Of a stretch of DNA of 64,000 nucleotides, positions 1 through 59,100 are shown one piece after another. Numbering within the stretch: position 1 is the first letter of the stretch; each line of letters starts with the position of its first letter. The stretch is from the NCBI GenBank assembly GCA_030549495.1, contig JAUIRK010000897.1:145001-209000 (forward strand), written 5' to 3'. The translations under genes were made by a program, and so were the position numbers. Below the pieces are notes generated by a model. It worked only from the letters and a program-made list of their open reading frames with translations, had not been told where the DNA came from and made no database searches. The stretch is from Nectonema munidae. Taxonomy: Eukaryota > Nematomorpha > Nectonematoida > Nectonematidae.

Positions 1-99
1 ACTATTAACAGTTTATGACAACTTTTTAAAAATAAAAACACAATAACGCAGTGTATTCGGGCTAATTCGCACTGTTGTGTAATAAAAGATATACATTTG

Positions 100-546
100 C
101 AGGGGCGGATCTAGAAATTGGCATTACGGAGGGCAGGCGGATTTTACTAACCTAGAACTGAAATTTCAAGCATATAAATTTAAGCTTTACCAAAATTTTT
201 AAAACAAAAAGAAGAATGAGAGCATTAAAACGATCCTCATTCATTAAACTGCGAAGTGAATTGATGTGGTAAAACTTGATATGTTTAAATAATAAATTTA
301 CAAAAAAAAATTGGATAATATAAAATTAATAAGTGTCACACTTAAATACGATTGAACATAAAAAACTTTTTAGGGCTTCTCACTTTAGAGAAAGATTGAA
401 TCTAAAAAACAAGTTGCAGAAATCATCATAATATTTGAGTTCTACAAAAGCAATTACATCAAGAAAAATTTTCAAGCAATTGGCAATGAAATTTTAGTAG
501 GGGAGAGGGGCGTACGCCGGTTACGCACCCTTTAAATCGGCCAGTG
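100..546. mobile_element. Candidate hAT-type MITE (weak)
   Basis: It opens with CAGGGGCGGATCTAG and closes with AATCGGCCAGTG; 8 of the 12 terminal bases match as inverted repeats. GC-rich ends around an AT-rich core resemble the better MITE at 50038. No clean 8-bp target duplication is seen. The rest of 1-1026 shows only AT-rich sequence. Confidence 0.35.
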
Positions 547-1026
547 ATTTGGACCTCAGAAATTAATACAATAATTTTATAGTTATATAAAAAATGAGTT
601 CCGAACTTCTATTTTTGCAAATTTCTATATAGCAATTATAATGTTTTTATTATTGAATTTTTATAGTGATTGAGACAATATATAAAAGAAAAACTTTTAT
701 ATTACAACATAAAATAAGAAATTATTCAAAAATAAATAGCAAGAAATTACGGTACAAGTTCTCAAAGCATATTAAATTCTGACACTGAAATAGGAGCAAA
801 ATTTAAATAAACAGTTTGAAGGACATTTTTTATTTTAGATATATAAACAATGGTTTTTTAAATGAAAAGGACACATTTTTATCTTTAAAATACGTTCTAG
901 ATGCTAGCGCACTTTTTAGTTCTGAAATGAGATAAAAAATATGGTCCGAGGCTGATGTAATTTTGGATATATGCTAATTCTTGAAGAATTGAAGAGTGTA
1001 TTCAGAAGTCAGGTCAATATAGGAGG

Positions 1027-2293
1027 CAGGGCCCGCGCGTCCTATTAAAATTGGTTACTTGAGACCCATCCCCCCCACACTCATAAAGTAAGCCCCCCCC
1101 CCCTTTCCTTAAATGTGAGCCCCCTTCTTATCAATCTCAAGTCACTGTAAAATAGACAATTTTGTTCCATTGTTTTTAATATAAACATCCAGCAATCAAG
1201 CAAGCATATCAAGAAAGTTGGCAAGTCCTTAGATATTCCAATCCAATCCAATCCAATCCAAGTGTTATTTAATTAAAGCTTAGTCCTTTCTAATATCCCT
1301 CAAAGTCCCTAAAGTCCCTCAAAGATTGAGTGATTTTGAAGTTGATTCATCAATGAAGCCTAATTCTGATGATAATAATTCAGAAATTCCAAAAATTAGA
1401 AAAATATATTATGAATGCTTTGATTCAGTAATACAGGAAATTTCAAAAAGGTAAAAAATGATATATTACCATTTTGCTTATGAGTTTTTGGAATTTTTCA
1501 GATTTGCAGATCATAACATATCTATTATAAACGCTATTAACTGCCTTATGCCTAGTTCAAAGAACATTTTCTTATGTATGAGAAAATCAAACCACTATGC
1601 ACTCTTCTTGAAATAAAGACTGAGGAAAATATTTTATCTTCTCAGTGCTTAGTAATCTATCATTTGAATAATACGTTTTCTATAATAATCGTTTTTAATA
1701 TTTGACATAACTAGGTTATCAAAACTTTTTTGGAGGGAAAGAACCTACCACCAGGAATAGAAATTTCTGATATTTTAAAGGAATTATATCCCATCAAGTA
1801 CGCCTGTAATGAGATCTTTTCTTTGTATATTGGTAATTATGATATTTTTACTAAAATTTTATTTACTTTACAGTATATTTTTTAAGTTGCTTTAACAATA
1901 GGCATCAGGACAGCGTCGCGTGGAAGAAGTTTTTCAACACTTAAAAGAGTTTTCACTTCTTGACGACAGTCGATGCTGAGTGAAAGAAAATAAAACTTGA
2001 TAATTCTTTCTCAAGGGAAAAATCTCACCAAGAAAGTTACATTTGATGATTTCCTAAAGAATTTTAACAAAAAACCAAGAATACTAACGTTAACTGTTTG
2101 AACATGGAATATTAACTTATTCACAATTTTTTAATAAAATGATTCTTCTTTAATTTTTGTTTCTCAAAGATAGTTTTCAAATGATTTTCTATATCTATTT
2201 TTTGTCACATTGATAAAAGCTTTTTTTTGAAAAAACTTTAAGTGTATATTCAACACACTAGAAAGATTTGAGCCCCCCGCCCCCAGGGCCCTG
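1027..2293 (+). mobile_element. Decayed hAT element (ZMYM1/THAP-associated type)
   Basis: The ends are CAGGGCCC and GGGCCCTG, flanked by ATAGGAGG and ATGAGAGG, a 6-of-8 match to a hAT 8-bp target duplication. Inside, at about 1370-1620, the + strand gives IRKIYYECFDSVIQEISKRF. At 1880-2010 it gives IRTASRGRSFSTLKRVF, which resembles the RSFS-x-L-x-x-(I/V)K dimerisation motif of hAT transposases. Several stops interrupt the frame and most of the transposase is missing. A C-rich stretch and a four-unit TCCAA repeat (1237-1260) lie near the left end. It is old and inactive. Confidence 0.65.
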
Positions 2294-2301
2294 ATGAGAG
2301 G

Positions 2302-3583
2302 ATCAGACACTATAATTGTAAGCTTTCAAAATGTTGGTACTTTAGAGCGGTCAGCAAGTAAAAAGTTGTTGAGAACAAGAATAGAGCGTAATTCAATGCA
2401 CAAAGATTTACTTTTATGTCACGGATATCGTTTATGTATCAGAGCAAATAGCACGATGATAACTAAAAGAGTGTTGAAAAGAGGTAGAAATGATGGTAAA
2501 GTTGGAAGGAGTGCAATAGAGAGAACAGAAAAGAAGAGGGTAGGACAGAAAGTATATCATGAAAATAAAAAAATTTCTTGAAAACAGATGGAATAGATAT
2601 ATTATTAATTGTAGATTTAATGATAATACATCTGAATAGTGGTTAATGGATAAAGAAATAGAGAAGTGTAATTTGAGGAAAGGGGAGGGATAGAGCAATT
2701 GAATGGTTAACTCTCATTGTAGGAGATTACATCATAGTAGTTAGAAAAGAGAAAGTTATAAAGATTAGCCCAGCAGACGGGTTCATGTTTTAAGTTTATA
2801 TGTAGAAAATTTAACATAAGAAGGAATTAAGTGAGCATTGTTCAGAATTAAGATTATAAAGAATTTTTTGTAAAAGGGTCATAGAGGGCAGAGAGCAGAG
2901 TGATGCTGAGAACAGCTGAAGCTCTTTATCTTGTAAGTGTCATCTTTAAAGAAACAATACAAGATTGAGTGACCTCTTTGCCACATTCAGCACAATTATG
3001 AAATTTTAATTTCCTATGAGACTTTTGTTGCATTGTAGGACCTAATGGGTGGATTGTTTAGTAGAAAGAATAGCGTGGTTGGGCATAACGCGCGGGTTGT
3101 TCATAATGTAACTTTCTTTATAGAGGAAATCGATTTGAAATATGAATAAGAAAATGTTTGTTTTTTAATTAAAATTTGAGCGAAGCAGGGTGTAAAAAAA
3201 TTATGATTATATTGTATAGGTGTATTATTGACCAGATTAAATTGAGATCAAATATATATTCAGAGTAAGTTAATTAACATTCTGATATTTTATATTAATC
3301 ATACTACAGTAAAAAAAATAATAAAAATTAAAAAAAATTGCCTTAAATCCTTGTGAACAAAATAGATTTATAAAGGCGAAGTTATAAGATATATAAAGCC
3401 TTATTTTGTAAGTTCGTTTCATGCACCACCATACATAAGCCATCTATGCTGGTTTACAGGCAATCGCACATTACCCGGCAAAATATATAAAGCCTTACAG
3501 ATTTTTTTATCTTTTTTTTAAAACCTTTAACTCTTTTCCTATCCTATTATACAAAAAATATTTTCCCTAAAAATGTCCTAAAA
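2302..3583. other. Flank upstream of MRE11, nothing recognised
   Basis: This AT-rich sequence has only short accidental frames. It must hold the MRE11 promoter and 5' UTR, but I see no TATA box or initiator that I would defend. A GC-rich patch at 3080-3100 is isolated. Confidence 0.5.
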
Positions 3584-50798
<47,215 letters not shown>

Positions 50799-50856
50799 TA
50801 ATTAATGAAAAAATGACTTAAAATGTTTTTCATGTGACAATAGGAATATCTATTGT

Positions 50857-50871
50857 AATAAATCGTTTATT
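50857..50871. promoter_or_regulatory. Facing poly(A) signals of MRE11 (+) and eIF2-beta (-)
   Basis: AATAAA at 50857-50862 on the + strand lies 59 nt past the MRE11 stop. Its mirror, TTTATT at 50866-50871 (AATAAA on the minus strand), lies 47 nt past the eIF2-beta stop. Cleavage normally occurs 10-30 nt downstream of the signal, so each 3' UTR should overlap the other gene's signal. Confidence 0.7.
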
Positions 50872-50917
50872 TCTTCTAATGTTTGAATGTTGTAAAAGCA
50901 GAAAAGAAAATGAATCA

Positions 50918-51093
50918 TCAGGTAGTTTTAGCGCGAATGGCAGCTCGTTTAGCGGTAACGGCTTGAAATCCAGATTTGATGCTTACAACGGAACATCTCG
51001 AACCACACACTTCGCATTGTAAGAAGAAAAGTCTTGTATCCTTCTGAAGAAGCGTATTTGGAGAGCGGCATGTGTGACATGTGACATATTCCT
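50918..51093 (-). CDS. EIF2S2: eIF2-beta terminal exon (zinc ribbon, stop)
   Basis: It encodes [20 protein letters not shown] and [20 protein letters not shown], the four-cysteine zinc ribbon that contacts the ribosomal P site, and ends AAIRAKTT. The stop TGA reads on the minus strand at 50920-50918. Confidence 0.96.
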
Positions 51094-54000
51094 CTAAACA
51101 CACCAAAGAACATTTTTAAATATTAACTTAATACATAACACTTCAAATAAATATCCCAGAGTCGTGTTACCATTGCATTTTCAACTCCAAGTAAGGACAC
51201 ATTCTCTGTTGCTTTTTTAATCGCAATTTCAAATTCTTACCCTACTCTTATTAAAATTAATATACTATTTATACTTGCCCATCTTTTGTTTCCATTCATA
51301 AATTGTTTTCAGACATGTATGTATAATATTGAAGCATAAGGAACATGAATATCTTTTACATATCTTGTTACATGGAAGAGACATAATTATGACAAATTTT
51401 ACCAAACTTCTTCATTTTGTTTACATAAATCGTTTGTTACTATACTAGTGTGAGGTACAACTCATAAAAGCAAAACTACTTAAAAAGAAGCAATAACAAA
51501 AAAATTAATTCTACAATCCAAACACAGTAACATAAAATGAAATTCACCATGAAAGCTGCAAAAGTTCGATGATATTAAAAATCTTGTTTCTAATATATCG
51601 ATCGTTCGTACAAATTCACACATTATTTTGCCACCATATACACTACTCAAGTACGTCATTTTCATGTTCGTTTTATTAAAAGTCATGTTAAAATTGAAAA
51701 ATAAGTATCTTTTTCTTTCTTTTTAAAAAATAATTTTTTATAAAACATCAAAATTATTACAAATCATCTTTTCTTGCTTTTAGATAAAGTAATAGTCTAA
51801 TTCTGACATTTCGAAAATTCAAAGATGTACACTTTCTTTCTGCGTCTAGATTATATTTAATAATAATTTAGGACATATAGTTCACTGCTTTTGAATCACA
51901 TCACTAACAAGAAACAAATTTGTTTTACTCAAGCTTAAAATTTTACATAAATCAGATATAAAAGGTTAAAATGCTGCATGAAATCAACTCAATACGCTAA
52001 AAATTCTGACTTTCAGATCCATAACAACATATTTAGCGCATAAATAATCATTACATATATTTTTTTTCCTCCATCTTAGTTCCTAAAACTTAGTCCCTAA
52101 AATGTCCGACGTTGTAATTTCATTAATAATTTTCTTAGTAATTTCGGTAAATTTCTTCATAATTTTTGTTAATAATTTTCGAATCTTGCTAAATTCTTTC
52201 ATTTAGTTAAACATCACATACTCTACCCAAATCAACTCCTCGACAAAACATTTTACTCCACCTCATCCTCCCTCTTCAATGCAGCGCCTAGATCACTCAA
52301 AAACACCACAAACATCCTCGAATTCAAACGCAATCTCTTCATCCACTATCTGCACAATATCAACTCTCCCTCTCAACTTAATCCTTTTTACTCCTCCTTT
52401 TTAAATGAATTTACTGAATTTCATACTTTTATTACTTTATATATGTTATAACATTATTTTTGATGTAAAGTGCCATACACTACAAAAGCTTCAGTTTTTG
52501 ATTGATTGAAGTATAGCATCCAAAACAAAAGTGCCTGTTTAATAAAATATAGTTCAAACTGCCCGAAGTGATTTTCCTGTTTCTAAAAGATAAAATAAGC
52601 TGTAGGTTTAGTTTAAATCAACAACATATTATTGCAGATCATACAATTTCTTTGATATGGCAAACGCAGAACATTCATTTACTTGATTCAAAAGTCGTCA
52701 CATAAGCCTATCAAACATGCTGTGCCTACTAAGGCTCGAAATCATAGTTAGGGTGAAGAAAGCTTCCACTAGCCAAGACATCTTAGAGCATAGTGTAAAA
52801 GTTTACTTATGTATCTTCGTAATAGATTTTCAATTTGCTTTTGTTGAAATTTTCCCTTTATAATAAATTGATTGTTTCCATCGATTGATCCACTAAAAAA
52901 TAAAAAGAATCATCACAAGAGTGTTGCTAATAAAAATATTTTTAGCCAAAAAGTAAAATGAACGACAAACAAGATGTTACACACGTGTTCTTTTTTTGAT
53001 AACGCCCTAACATCTGGAATCTTTTTTGTCATTAAATCTGTTTAGCTGCGCTCCAACTCTCGGTATAAAATTTTTTAAGATTTAGATTTTTCAAAACTTT
53101 ACTTCAGAAATCTGTATTTATTTTATTCCTAATATTTCTTATTTATGTTTAAAAGCATAGGCCATAATATCACAAAATAATTACTGTATAAATAAATATT
53201 TTAGAATCTTCAATACACCACTAAAAATGTCTTTCACTTCAACCAACGTCTATATCAATTTAATAAATACAGATTTTATGATGTCATCACCCATCAGGAA
53301 AAATGGTAAAATTTGCAAGGTGCTTTCCTTTCCCCCGAAACTCGCTTTATTATATTTGTTTGTCTATATCAATAATTAGAATAGAAAATCTTTTTATAAC
53401 TATGGTAAAATCCTGAGTTATTTTTGAAAACTGCCTATATATTGTTAATTGAATGCTGATGCATAAATAAAATTTGGTTAAGCCTTTTTCCAAGGTAAGT
53501 GATACATCGAAAAATCTAAACTCATATATATATATATATATATCAAAAACTTCATAACCAAGCCATAATATTTATAAATTAATTTAAAAAAAATTTCAGA
53601 AATAAATTTTAGCATTAGCTAGACCAGGGTTCGAGATGCTGAGTGGTATCCATGACCAAATTCTATTCGAAAAAAGCCAGATACTTATTTTGCTCCACTG
53701 CTTCAAAATAATTAAGTGATCGTAATAAAGTTTTTTGTGTGGAAAGATGCTTCATTGTTCTAATTTACTAATTTAACAAAATCTTGTTTGATAATCAAGC
53801 CTTTTTTTTGGAAAACGTGTATGTCAAATCGTTTCGGTACATAAAAGGGAGGATAAAGTGATATATATCTATCAAACAAAAATTGTATACATCCTAAAAA
53901 CTATCTATTTTGTTATTGCCAAAATATATTAAAAACAGAGTGTTATAAGAATAAAGGGCGGTTATAAAATTCAAAATCATGAAGGACAACCACAAGAATA

Positions 54001-55278
54001 AAGATTACAGGTAAATTTATTAGTTTTAAAATAAATAAAAAGTGATATACCTCGTACCAAGTTCAGCTAGTAGATATGCTACAAGATGTTGTGGATGTCG
54101 ATGCAGGCTATTAAAAATATATTTCATTTAAAAAGAGAGGTTTTCAAACAAACAAGATGCAGAACACTCACATATTGCAAATTTCTATGAAGTTTACAAA
54201 AGATGTTTTTTTCGTTCCAACTCTGGCAACTTGCGGAGGTCTCATTATCAGCTTTTTCTTTTCTCCAGCAGCTAATTCAGGATTTTTATCTTTCATTATG
54301 TCAAAAACACGCGATAATAACTAGAATCAGAAAAGAAAACAGTAAATACAAATAGACTCATTAACTACATTTTTTAAATAACTTGGGCCTATCAATATTT
54401 TAAATAAAAGATCAATGATCTTGCATGCTCTGTACTGACATGTGATCTGTTTGAAGATTATTTGGAAAATGGCTGAGATTGAAATGAATCTTTTGAACAA
54501 ATCATATCTAACAGGAAGACTAAAAAACATTCAATTCAGGAAGAAACTTCAGGGTAAAACCACTAATTTGACTAATTTCCGTTCAAAATTTTAAAATCAA
54601 GCCGCGAAAATCCGTCCTTCCATTATCCGTAATGTTTTTTTGAGAACAGGCTTCCTTATTAGCAAAAAATTTTTGCAATGCGTCAGTCTAAAATATCCGT
54701 CATTTTTTTACGAACCGAATGTGACGGAAAAATGCGATTTCAAAAACGGTAATTCTATATGGGATTAATTTTTCAAATGAAGACAGCCAAAATTCCCAGA
54801 AAATAAGCAAACAGATTATGAATAGCAAGGCTTAGTGAATGATTCTGATACTAGGATCGAAATATATTCTTTATAAATTAATTACCGCATATTTTGTATA
54901 TTTCAAAGGCAAAAACTTATAAAATAAGAAAAAACTATCTATTGGAGCTTCTAAAAATTAAAGGTTTATTCCATTCCTGATAAACATCTACTTACAAATT
55001 ATTTACTTCTTGGTATCGGTAATCTCTGTTAGAAGAGAGCCACCCTTTTACATTCGGTTCATCATTCATTGTTTCTCCGTCTTCAATTTTGTTTTCCATA
55101 TCTACAAAAATAAATCAACGATGATGACATACGCGATATTTTGTTAAAAAAAAAAGAGCTAAGAAGTACCAAGTTCGTCTTCATCTAAAGCAATTAAAAC
55201 TTTTTTCTTTTTTTTCTTTCTTGTTACATTAAAAATGTCTTCTTCCGGCACTACATCATCTAATTTTACTTCACTTGG
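50918..55278 (-). CDS. EIF2S2: eIF2 beta subunit, last six coding exons (5' end not found)
   Basis: eIF2-beta is part of the cytoplasmic eIF2 GTPase, which brings initiator tRNA to the ribosome. Minus-strand exons in order: 55278-55170, 55101-55007, 54320-54172, 54107-54051, 52892-52807, 51093-50918. They total 672 nt, or 224 codons including the stop, with consistent phases. Visible blocks are a lysine run (RKKKKKKV), the linker [13 protein letters not shown], the core [20 protein letters not shown] and [17 protein letters not shown], then [40 protein letters not shown] and the C-terminal zinc ribbon [11 protein letters not shown]...CEVC. The ending [17 protein letters not shown] is typical of the family. 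The first exon, normally with further lysine blocks, is not recognised up to 64000 and is probably outside the window. Identity is secure; the 5' end is open. Confidence 0.94.
51094..52806. other. eIF2-beta intron before the terminal exon
   Basis: AT-rich intron of 1713 bp. It contains the LINE 3' scrap at 52213-52410 and nothing else that I recognise. Confidence 0.6.
52213..52410 (+). mobile_element. LINE reverse-transcriptase C-terminal scrap
   Basis: The + strand reads [20 protein letters not shown] then [20 protein letters not shown]. This fits the FFPR-x-I-x-x-WN-x-LP...SLxxFKxxL tail of jockey/CR1-type LINE proteins. The base composition here (C-rich, few G) differs from the surroundings. 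It may belong to the same family as the endonuclease scrap at 37.9 kb. Confidence 0.5.
52807..52892 (-). CDS. EIF2S2: eIF2-beta exon (IDGNNQ block)
   Basis: It encodes [20 protein letters not shown] then ENLLRRYI, nearly identical to the family block. The exon ends in phase 1 before GTAAAC. Confidence 0.94.
52893..54050. other. eIF2-beta intron with AT microsatellite
   Basis: AT-rich, 1158 bp, with an AT dinucleotide run near 53525-53543. Nothing else recognised. Confidence 0.5.
54051..54107 (-). CDS. EIF2S2: eIF2-beta exon (57 nt, [13 protein letters not shown])
   Basis: This short exon encodes [18 protein letters not shown], matching LLHRQPKHLLAFLLAELGT of eIF2-beta. Phase 2 on entry and exit is consistent with both neighbours. 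Confidence 0.92.
54172..54320 (-). CDS. EIF2S2: eIF2-beta exon (gamma-subunit binding core)
   Basis: It encodes [20 protein letters not shown] and [16 protein letters not shown], the most conserved core of the protein. It ends in phase 2 before a strong GTGAGT donor; the next intron is only 64 bp. Confidence 0.93.
54321..55006. other. eIF2-beta intron, nothing recognised
   Basis: 686 bp between the linker exon and the core exon, with no repeats or frames of note. Confidence 0.5.
55007..55101 (-). CDS. EIF2S2: eIF2-beta exon (linker, GWLSSNRDY)
   Basis: It encodes [20 protein letters not shown] followed by [10 protein letters not shown], equivalent to the W-x-GS-x-RDY-x-YEE lead-in to the core of eIF2-beta. 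The donor is GTAAAT, phase 0. Confidence 0.85.
55170..55278 (-). CDS. EIF2S2: eIF2-beta exon with lysine block (most 5' exon seen)
   Basis: It encodes [14 protein letters not shown], then [17 protein letters not shown]. This matches the acidic and polylysine segments of the eIF2-beta N-terminal half, which bind eIF5 and eIF2B. Acceptor TTTAG lies upstream and donor GTACTT follows (phase 1). Confidence 0.8.
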
Positions 55279-55955
55279 CTAAATCAAATATTATTATATA
55301 TTGCAATAACTTATATTAAATATTATCATAAGAAAAGGTAAAAAATAATGAGGTTGATATGAGATGTGTAAGTTTATTTAAAGTTGCCGAGGCGAGGGCA
55401 TGCACAAATGGCGTCGATACAAGGAGAAGAGAAAGAACTCATTTTCACAAAAGCCGAACTATAAAAAAGCCGTTGTATACCTTAGTATTTGGATCATTCT
55501 TGAATAACGAAGAGCAGAGAATGCATATCTAACTAATGAGCCATGAAAAATTTTAATTCTAGAGAAAGAGACTCGTTTGGAAAATATAAAGTATATTTTT
55601 ACTAAGCTAACACTAAAATAACTAAAATTAAACGGAATAATATTAAAATATGAAAAAAAATTTTACCCATCCAAGTTTGCTTTCCTAGATAAGTTTTTTT
55701 AGATTATTTGAAAAAGGACCTCAAGTTTAATTTTTCCCAGGGACATCGCCAAAAGCCGAGGACTTACGCTTTTATGTTAAATACGCTACATATGGGTGCA
55801 GCTTTTACACCTTGAGTAATACGAAAAATAGTAAGTTAAGATCTAGCTTCCTAACAGAGACTTAAAGCAGAGTTTTGTTTCAGTAATTTAAAAGGTTTAT
55901 CGATCTGTCGTTACAATTTTCTAACTTCATGTTCATCATTCGCATATCCAGATTC
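55279..55955. other. Probable eIF2-beta 5' intron, nothing recognised
   Basis: I searched for the missing lysine-rich first exon on the minus strand and saw none here, nor in the other unassigned stretches up to 64000. Confidence 0.45.
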
Positions 55956-55959
55956 ACAA

Positions 55960-56340
55960 CTTTTCCCCACGATTTGTTTGCTCTGTCAGTCATTTTTTGG
56001 ATCAATTTTCAATGTCTCTATTTCTTCACTCAGCAATCATTACTTTTCTTTCGTAATGCCTAGCCATCTTAGACGACATTTCATAAAATCATCTAAAGTG
56101 TGTGATACTAATTCTTTTCCCTTTTCGTTTTCAGGATTTATTCTTTGAAAAATTTTGAATATTTTTCTTTCTGTGCTAACCAATCGCTTTTTAGATTTAC
56201 GTAGTAGCCATGTTTTAGAGATGCATGTAAGTATAGGCCAGATACAACTTTCATACACATCACAACTTTTTCGCTTATGCCTTCAAAATCAATCCATGTT
56301 TTCTTTATTCTTTTAGGTCATCTCACATAAAGCATCTAAT
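55960..56340 (-). mobile_element. LINE RT C-terminal fragment
   Basis: The minus strand reads YESCIWPILTCISKTWLLRK and KRLVSTERKIFKIFQRINPE, then DDFMKCRLRWLGITK. This follows the Y-x-x-x-I-x-P-x-LTY-x-SE-x-W...ERK-x-LR-x-IF...RLRW-x-GH layout of LINE proteins. It is a different family from the copy at 15.2 kb. The 1.1 kb to 57400 is AT-rich and unrecognised. Confidence 0.65.
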
Positions 56341-57399
56341 CCAAGTTAGGAAAAGCTCTTTAGCATTTCATACTCGTTTCTATCATATACAATAAGATTA
56401 GCACTTTTGTATTTCACAGGACTTGAACACTTCTTACATAAAAAAAAATGTGAGCTTTACCTTGATAAAACCGATTTCAAACGACTGCACCTTTTAAATG
56501 TTCGATGCTTATGGAACGACAAGTCTTATTTATGTGATATAGATTTCATCAATCGAGAAATGAGGCGATGAATAATGGAGTTCATCAACTGTGATGAGAT
56601 ATACAGAAAAATGTTTTACAACGTTAAAGAGAGCAGCAAACTCAATTTGATCTAACCGTGCATACAAGAAGTTGCTTCATCACAGACCTTTGTTTTTTCT
56701 CAAGCGCTGTGAAATGGCCCGTTGATATGTGGCAGAATCTACCTTTGGGTCTCCTCAAAAGAGGTTTTATGTATCATAATTGTTTTGGCTTGAAATACTT
56801 AGTTCAATCTTAATTAATTGAGTATTTTTTAATATAAAGCAAAATAATATGATGAATAAATATAATTGTGTTGTGTATATCAAAAGCTTTTTATAGATAC
56901 TTATTGAAAAGATTCTTTCTCCTGAGTTTACTTTAATTTTTGTTATAGATTTCTATTTTTTAAGTGTAATCAATCTTTCGCTCAGTAGTTTTGATATTAT
57001 TCAATTATATAAAAGAATAAAAACTTGAAAACCTCTGTAAATTGGATAACATTTATTTTTATCCGAACTTATTTTCGCAGGGTTTTCATCACAGCAGCTC
57101 TCAGCCCTTTGATCCTAACTCACATTTTGTATTTTGTATTTTAGTCTATTTTGAATTTTGTAACATTAAAATTTTTTACATTATTTTCCCATTTTAATAA
57201 ATTTTTCTCCTTCTTCTTCTATAAATTGGATGTAAAAAGATGACTTTATATAGGTGGCGTTAATTTATTTCAGAAATAACTTAATTTTCAAATAATTCTC
57301 TGAATAAATTGTTGATTCAATTTAAAACTCTACTATAGAAAACAAGTTAAGAATTTCTAGCTTAAAAAAGCGATGAGAAGATTCAAATAATCGTGAGGG

Positions 57400-57640
57400 T
57401 GATTTTAATTCTTAGTATTTTTGATGCCCAAAGCGTAGCCACCATGTATATTGCTTATTTCATCATTTCTGCAACCAATATGCGAATTAAAATCACAAAT
57501 ATTCATAGTTCTTAACTTGATACATTCTCACAATGCTGACATAAATCATTTCAAAATTTTCTTTTTCTTGAAAACATCTTCCAGATGGTAGAGCATACAC
57601 AGATACAATCTTAAACAAGCATGACAATACACATGCTAAT
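57400..57640 (-). mobile_element. LINE endonuclease fragment
   Basis: The minus strand, across two frames, gives IVSVYALPSGRCFQEKENFE and then NICDFNSHIGCRNDEISNIH with GGYALG. This is the (V/I)-x-VYAP...GDFN-x-x-(I/V)G segment of LINE endonucleases. It could be the 5' part of the element whose RT tail lies at 56 kb. Confidence 0.55.
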
Positions 57641-58229
57641 GATCCAAACATTTAATCCACTAACGTTGAATATATGATGAAGACATTGAGATTTAACAGG
57701 GATAAAAACTACGATTAACACATCGTTTCCAAAAGAATTATATAATTATGCGTCCTTTCCATCTAACTTCTTGCACAAAGGAGACGCCAATCTTTCTTTC
57801 AAATAGATTTTTACAAACTTACTGAGATTTACATGACATGAACCGATTCGATGAAGTAAAACGATAGTAGATGCCAAATTCTCGCTTATTATGCGGTTCG
57901 TGAGAACTGTGGGGCTAATCGATTCAACTATCTGGGTAACACTTCTTTTTTCTAACGTAGGCGAAATTAGGAGCCCACCTGACACTTTGAGACATGGCAT
58001 TCATTGATGATGCTATATTGAGATTTATATTGGAGCGAAATTTCATAGACCAGATGCTCTTCCTGACGTCAACAAATTTTAACTGGGGATTTGAAACCTT
58101 TAATCTTACTTAATCCTTTCAATGGTAATTTGACATCAGAATCGAACAACTGCCTCCCAGAGCCAACGAGTTTGCTCTACCCGAAACTCCATGTTAAAGC
58201 GTCTAATACTGGCATTTGGCCTTAAGATC

Positions 58230-59100
58230 AAATTTCAAGCATATTGAAAAAAAAGAAATGGCCATCTTGTTGTTTTACGTTTACTAGCGTATTCTTCTAA
58301 ATTTTGATCTAGTTGATCAACACCCTTTTTTTCCATGATTATAATCCAAATTTGGAGCGGGACTTCTTTTCTTTTCCTGTAAAATTTATTCCCCAATATG
58401 AGATGAGCTCAACAACACAACATATTTATTTTTCTTTGAAATATAAGAGACTAGTACTACTTTGTTTTTATGATAGTGAAGAAAAATAGATAAAAAGCTT
58501 CTATTTTCTTATCTCCAATCATTTTAGGTATTTCTTTCCTTTGTAATCTCATAGTTCCTAGAAGCGAGAATATTTTCAAGTAAACATACTGCTAGCTGAT
58601 GCGACGTGAAAAATTGTCTATTACAAAATCTCTTCATGTTCAAAAAAAAGATTCCGTCAACTCCATCACATCTTATCTTTATGAACAGTACTACCTATTT
58701 TTCCAGTGTAAACTTTTGCATTTAGTGTGAGTGAATCCAGTTGAAGCGTCCCATATCCAGAAAATTTATAAACCATATTTTCTTGGTTTTTGAAGGAATG
58801 TAGGTTCACAAAAGAAGATTTCATTGGTATCCAAGAAGCTGCTGGTCTACAGTCAAACTTTCATTTGGAGCAAAATAAAAGAAATTTCTATTAAATTCAT
58901 CCCATACTTCACGTACTGCCGCCAAACACTCTTCATTTAATCTTTCATTTCTACTTCTGAAATTGCAATTCTTATTGTTCTCAAAAAATCGAATCATTGC
59001 AAGCCAATCATAACACGATAAAAAAAGGTCTGCTCTCTAAAGGGTTCCACATTTCAGAAAGAAAAGTGTCTCCGGCATTTTTATAAAAACAAAGAGCTTT
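58230..59100 (-). pseudogene. piggyBac-like transposase remnant
   Basis: Minus strand, in order: FLSEMWNPLESRPFF, RNERLNEECLAAVREVWDEF, NESLTVDQQLLGYQ (the conserved LT-x-DEQL motif with the catalytic Asp), TYIPSKTKK, FTSHQLAVCLLENILASRNY, VVLVSYISKKNKYVVLLSSS and EKKGVDQLDQNLEEYASKRK followed by TTRWPF. This order matches PGBD/piggyBac transposases. Several stops and shifts interrupt it. Frame 58000-57746 may hold a further C-terminal piece, but that is weak. No TTAA ends were found. It is a possible relative of the source for the TTAA MITEs. Confidence 0.8.

Noticed and set aside
2294-2581. 95-codon open frame after the decayed hAT element
   Set aside because: Low-complexity basic sequence with no family likeness. 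It starts inside the target duplication of the element.
57746-58000. 84-codon minus-strand frame as a host gene
   Set aside because: At best it is a decayed C-terminal piece of the adjacent piggyBac remnant (KFVKIYLKERLASPL); not a gene.
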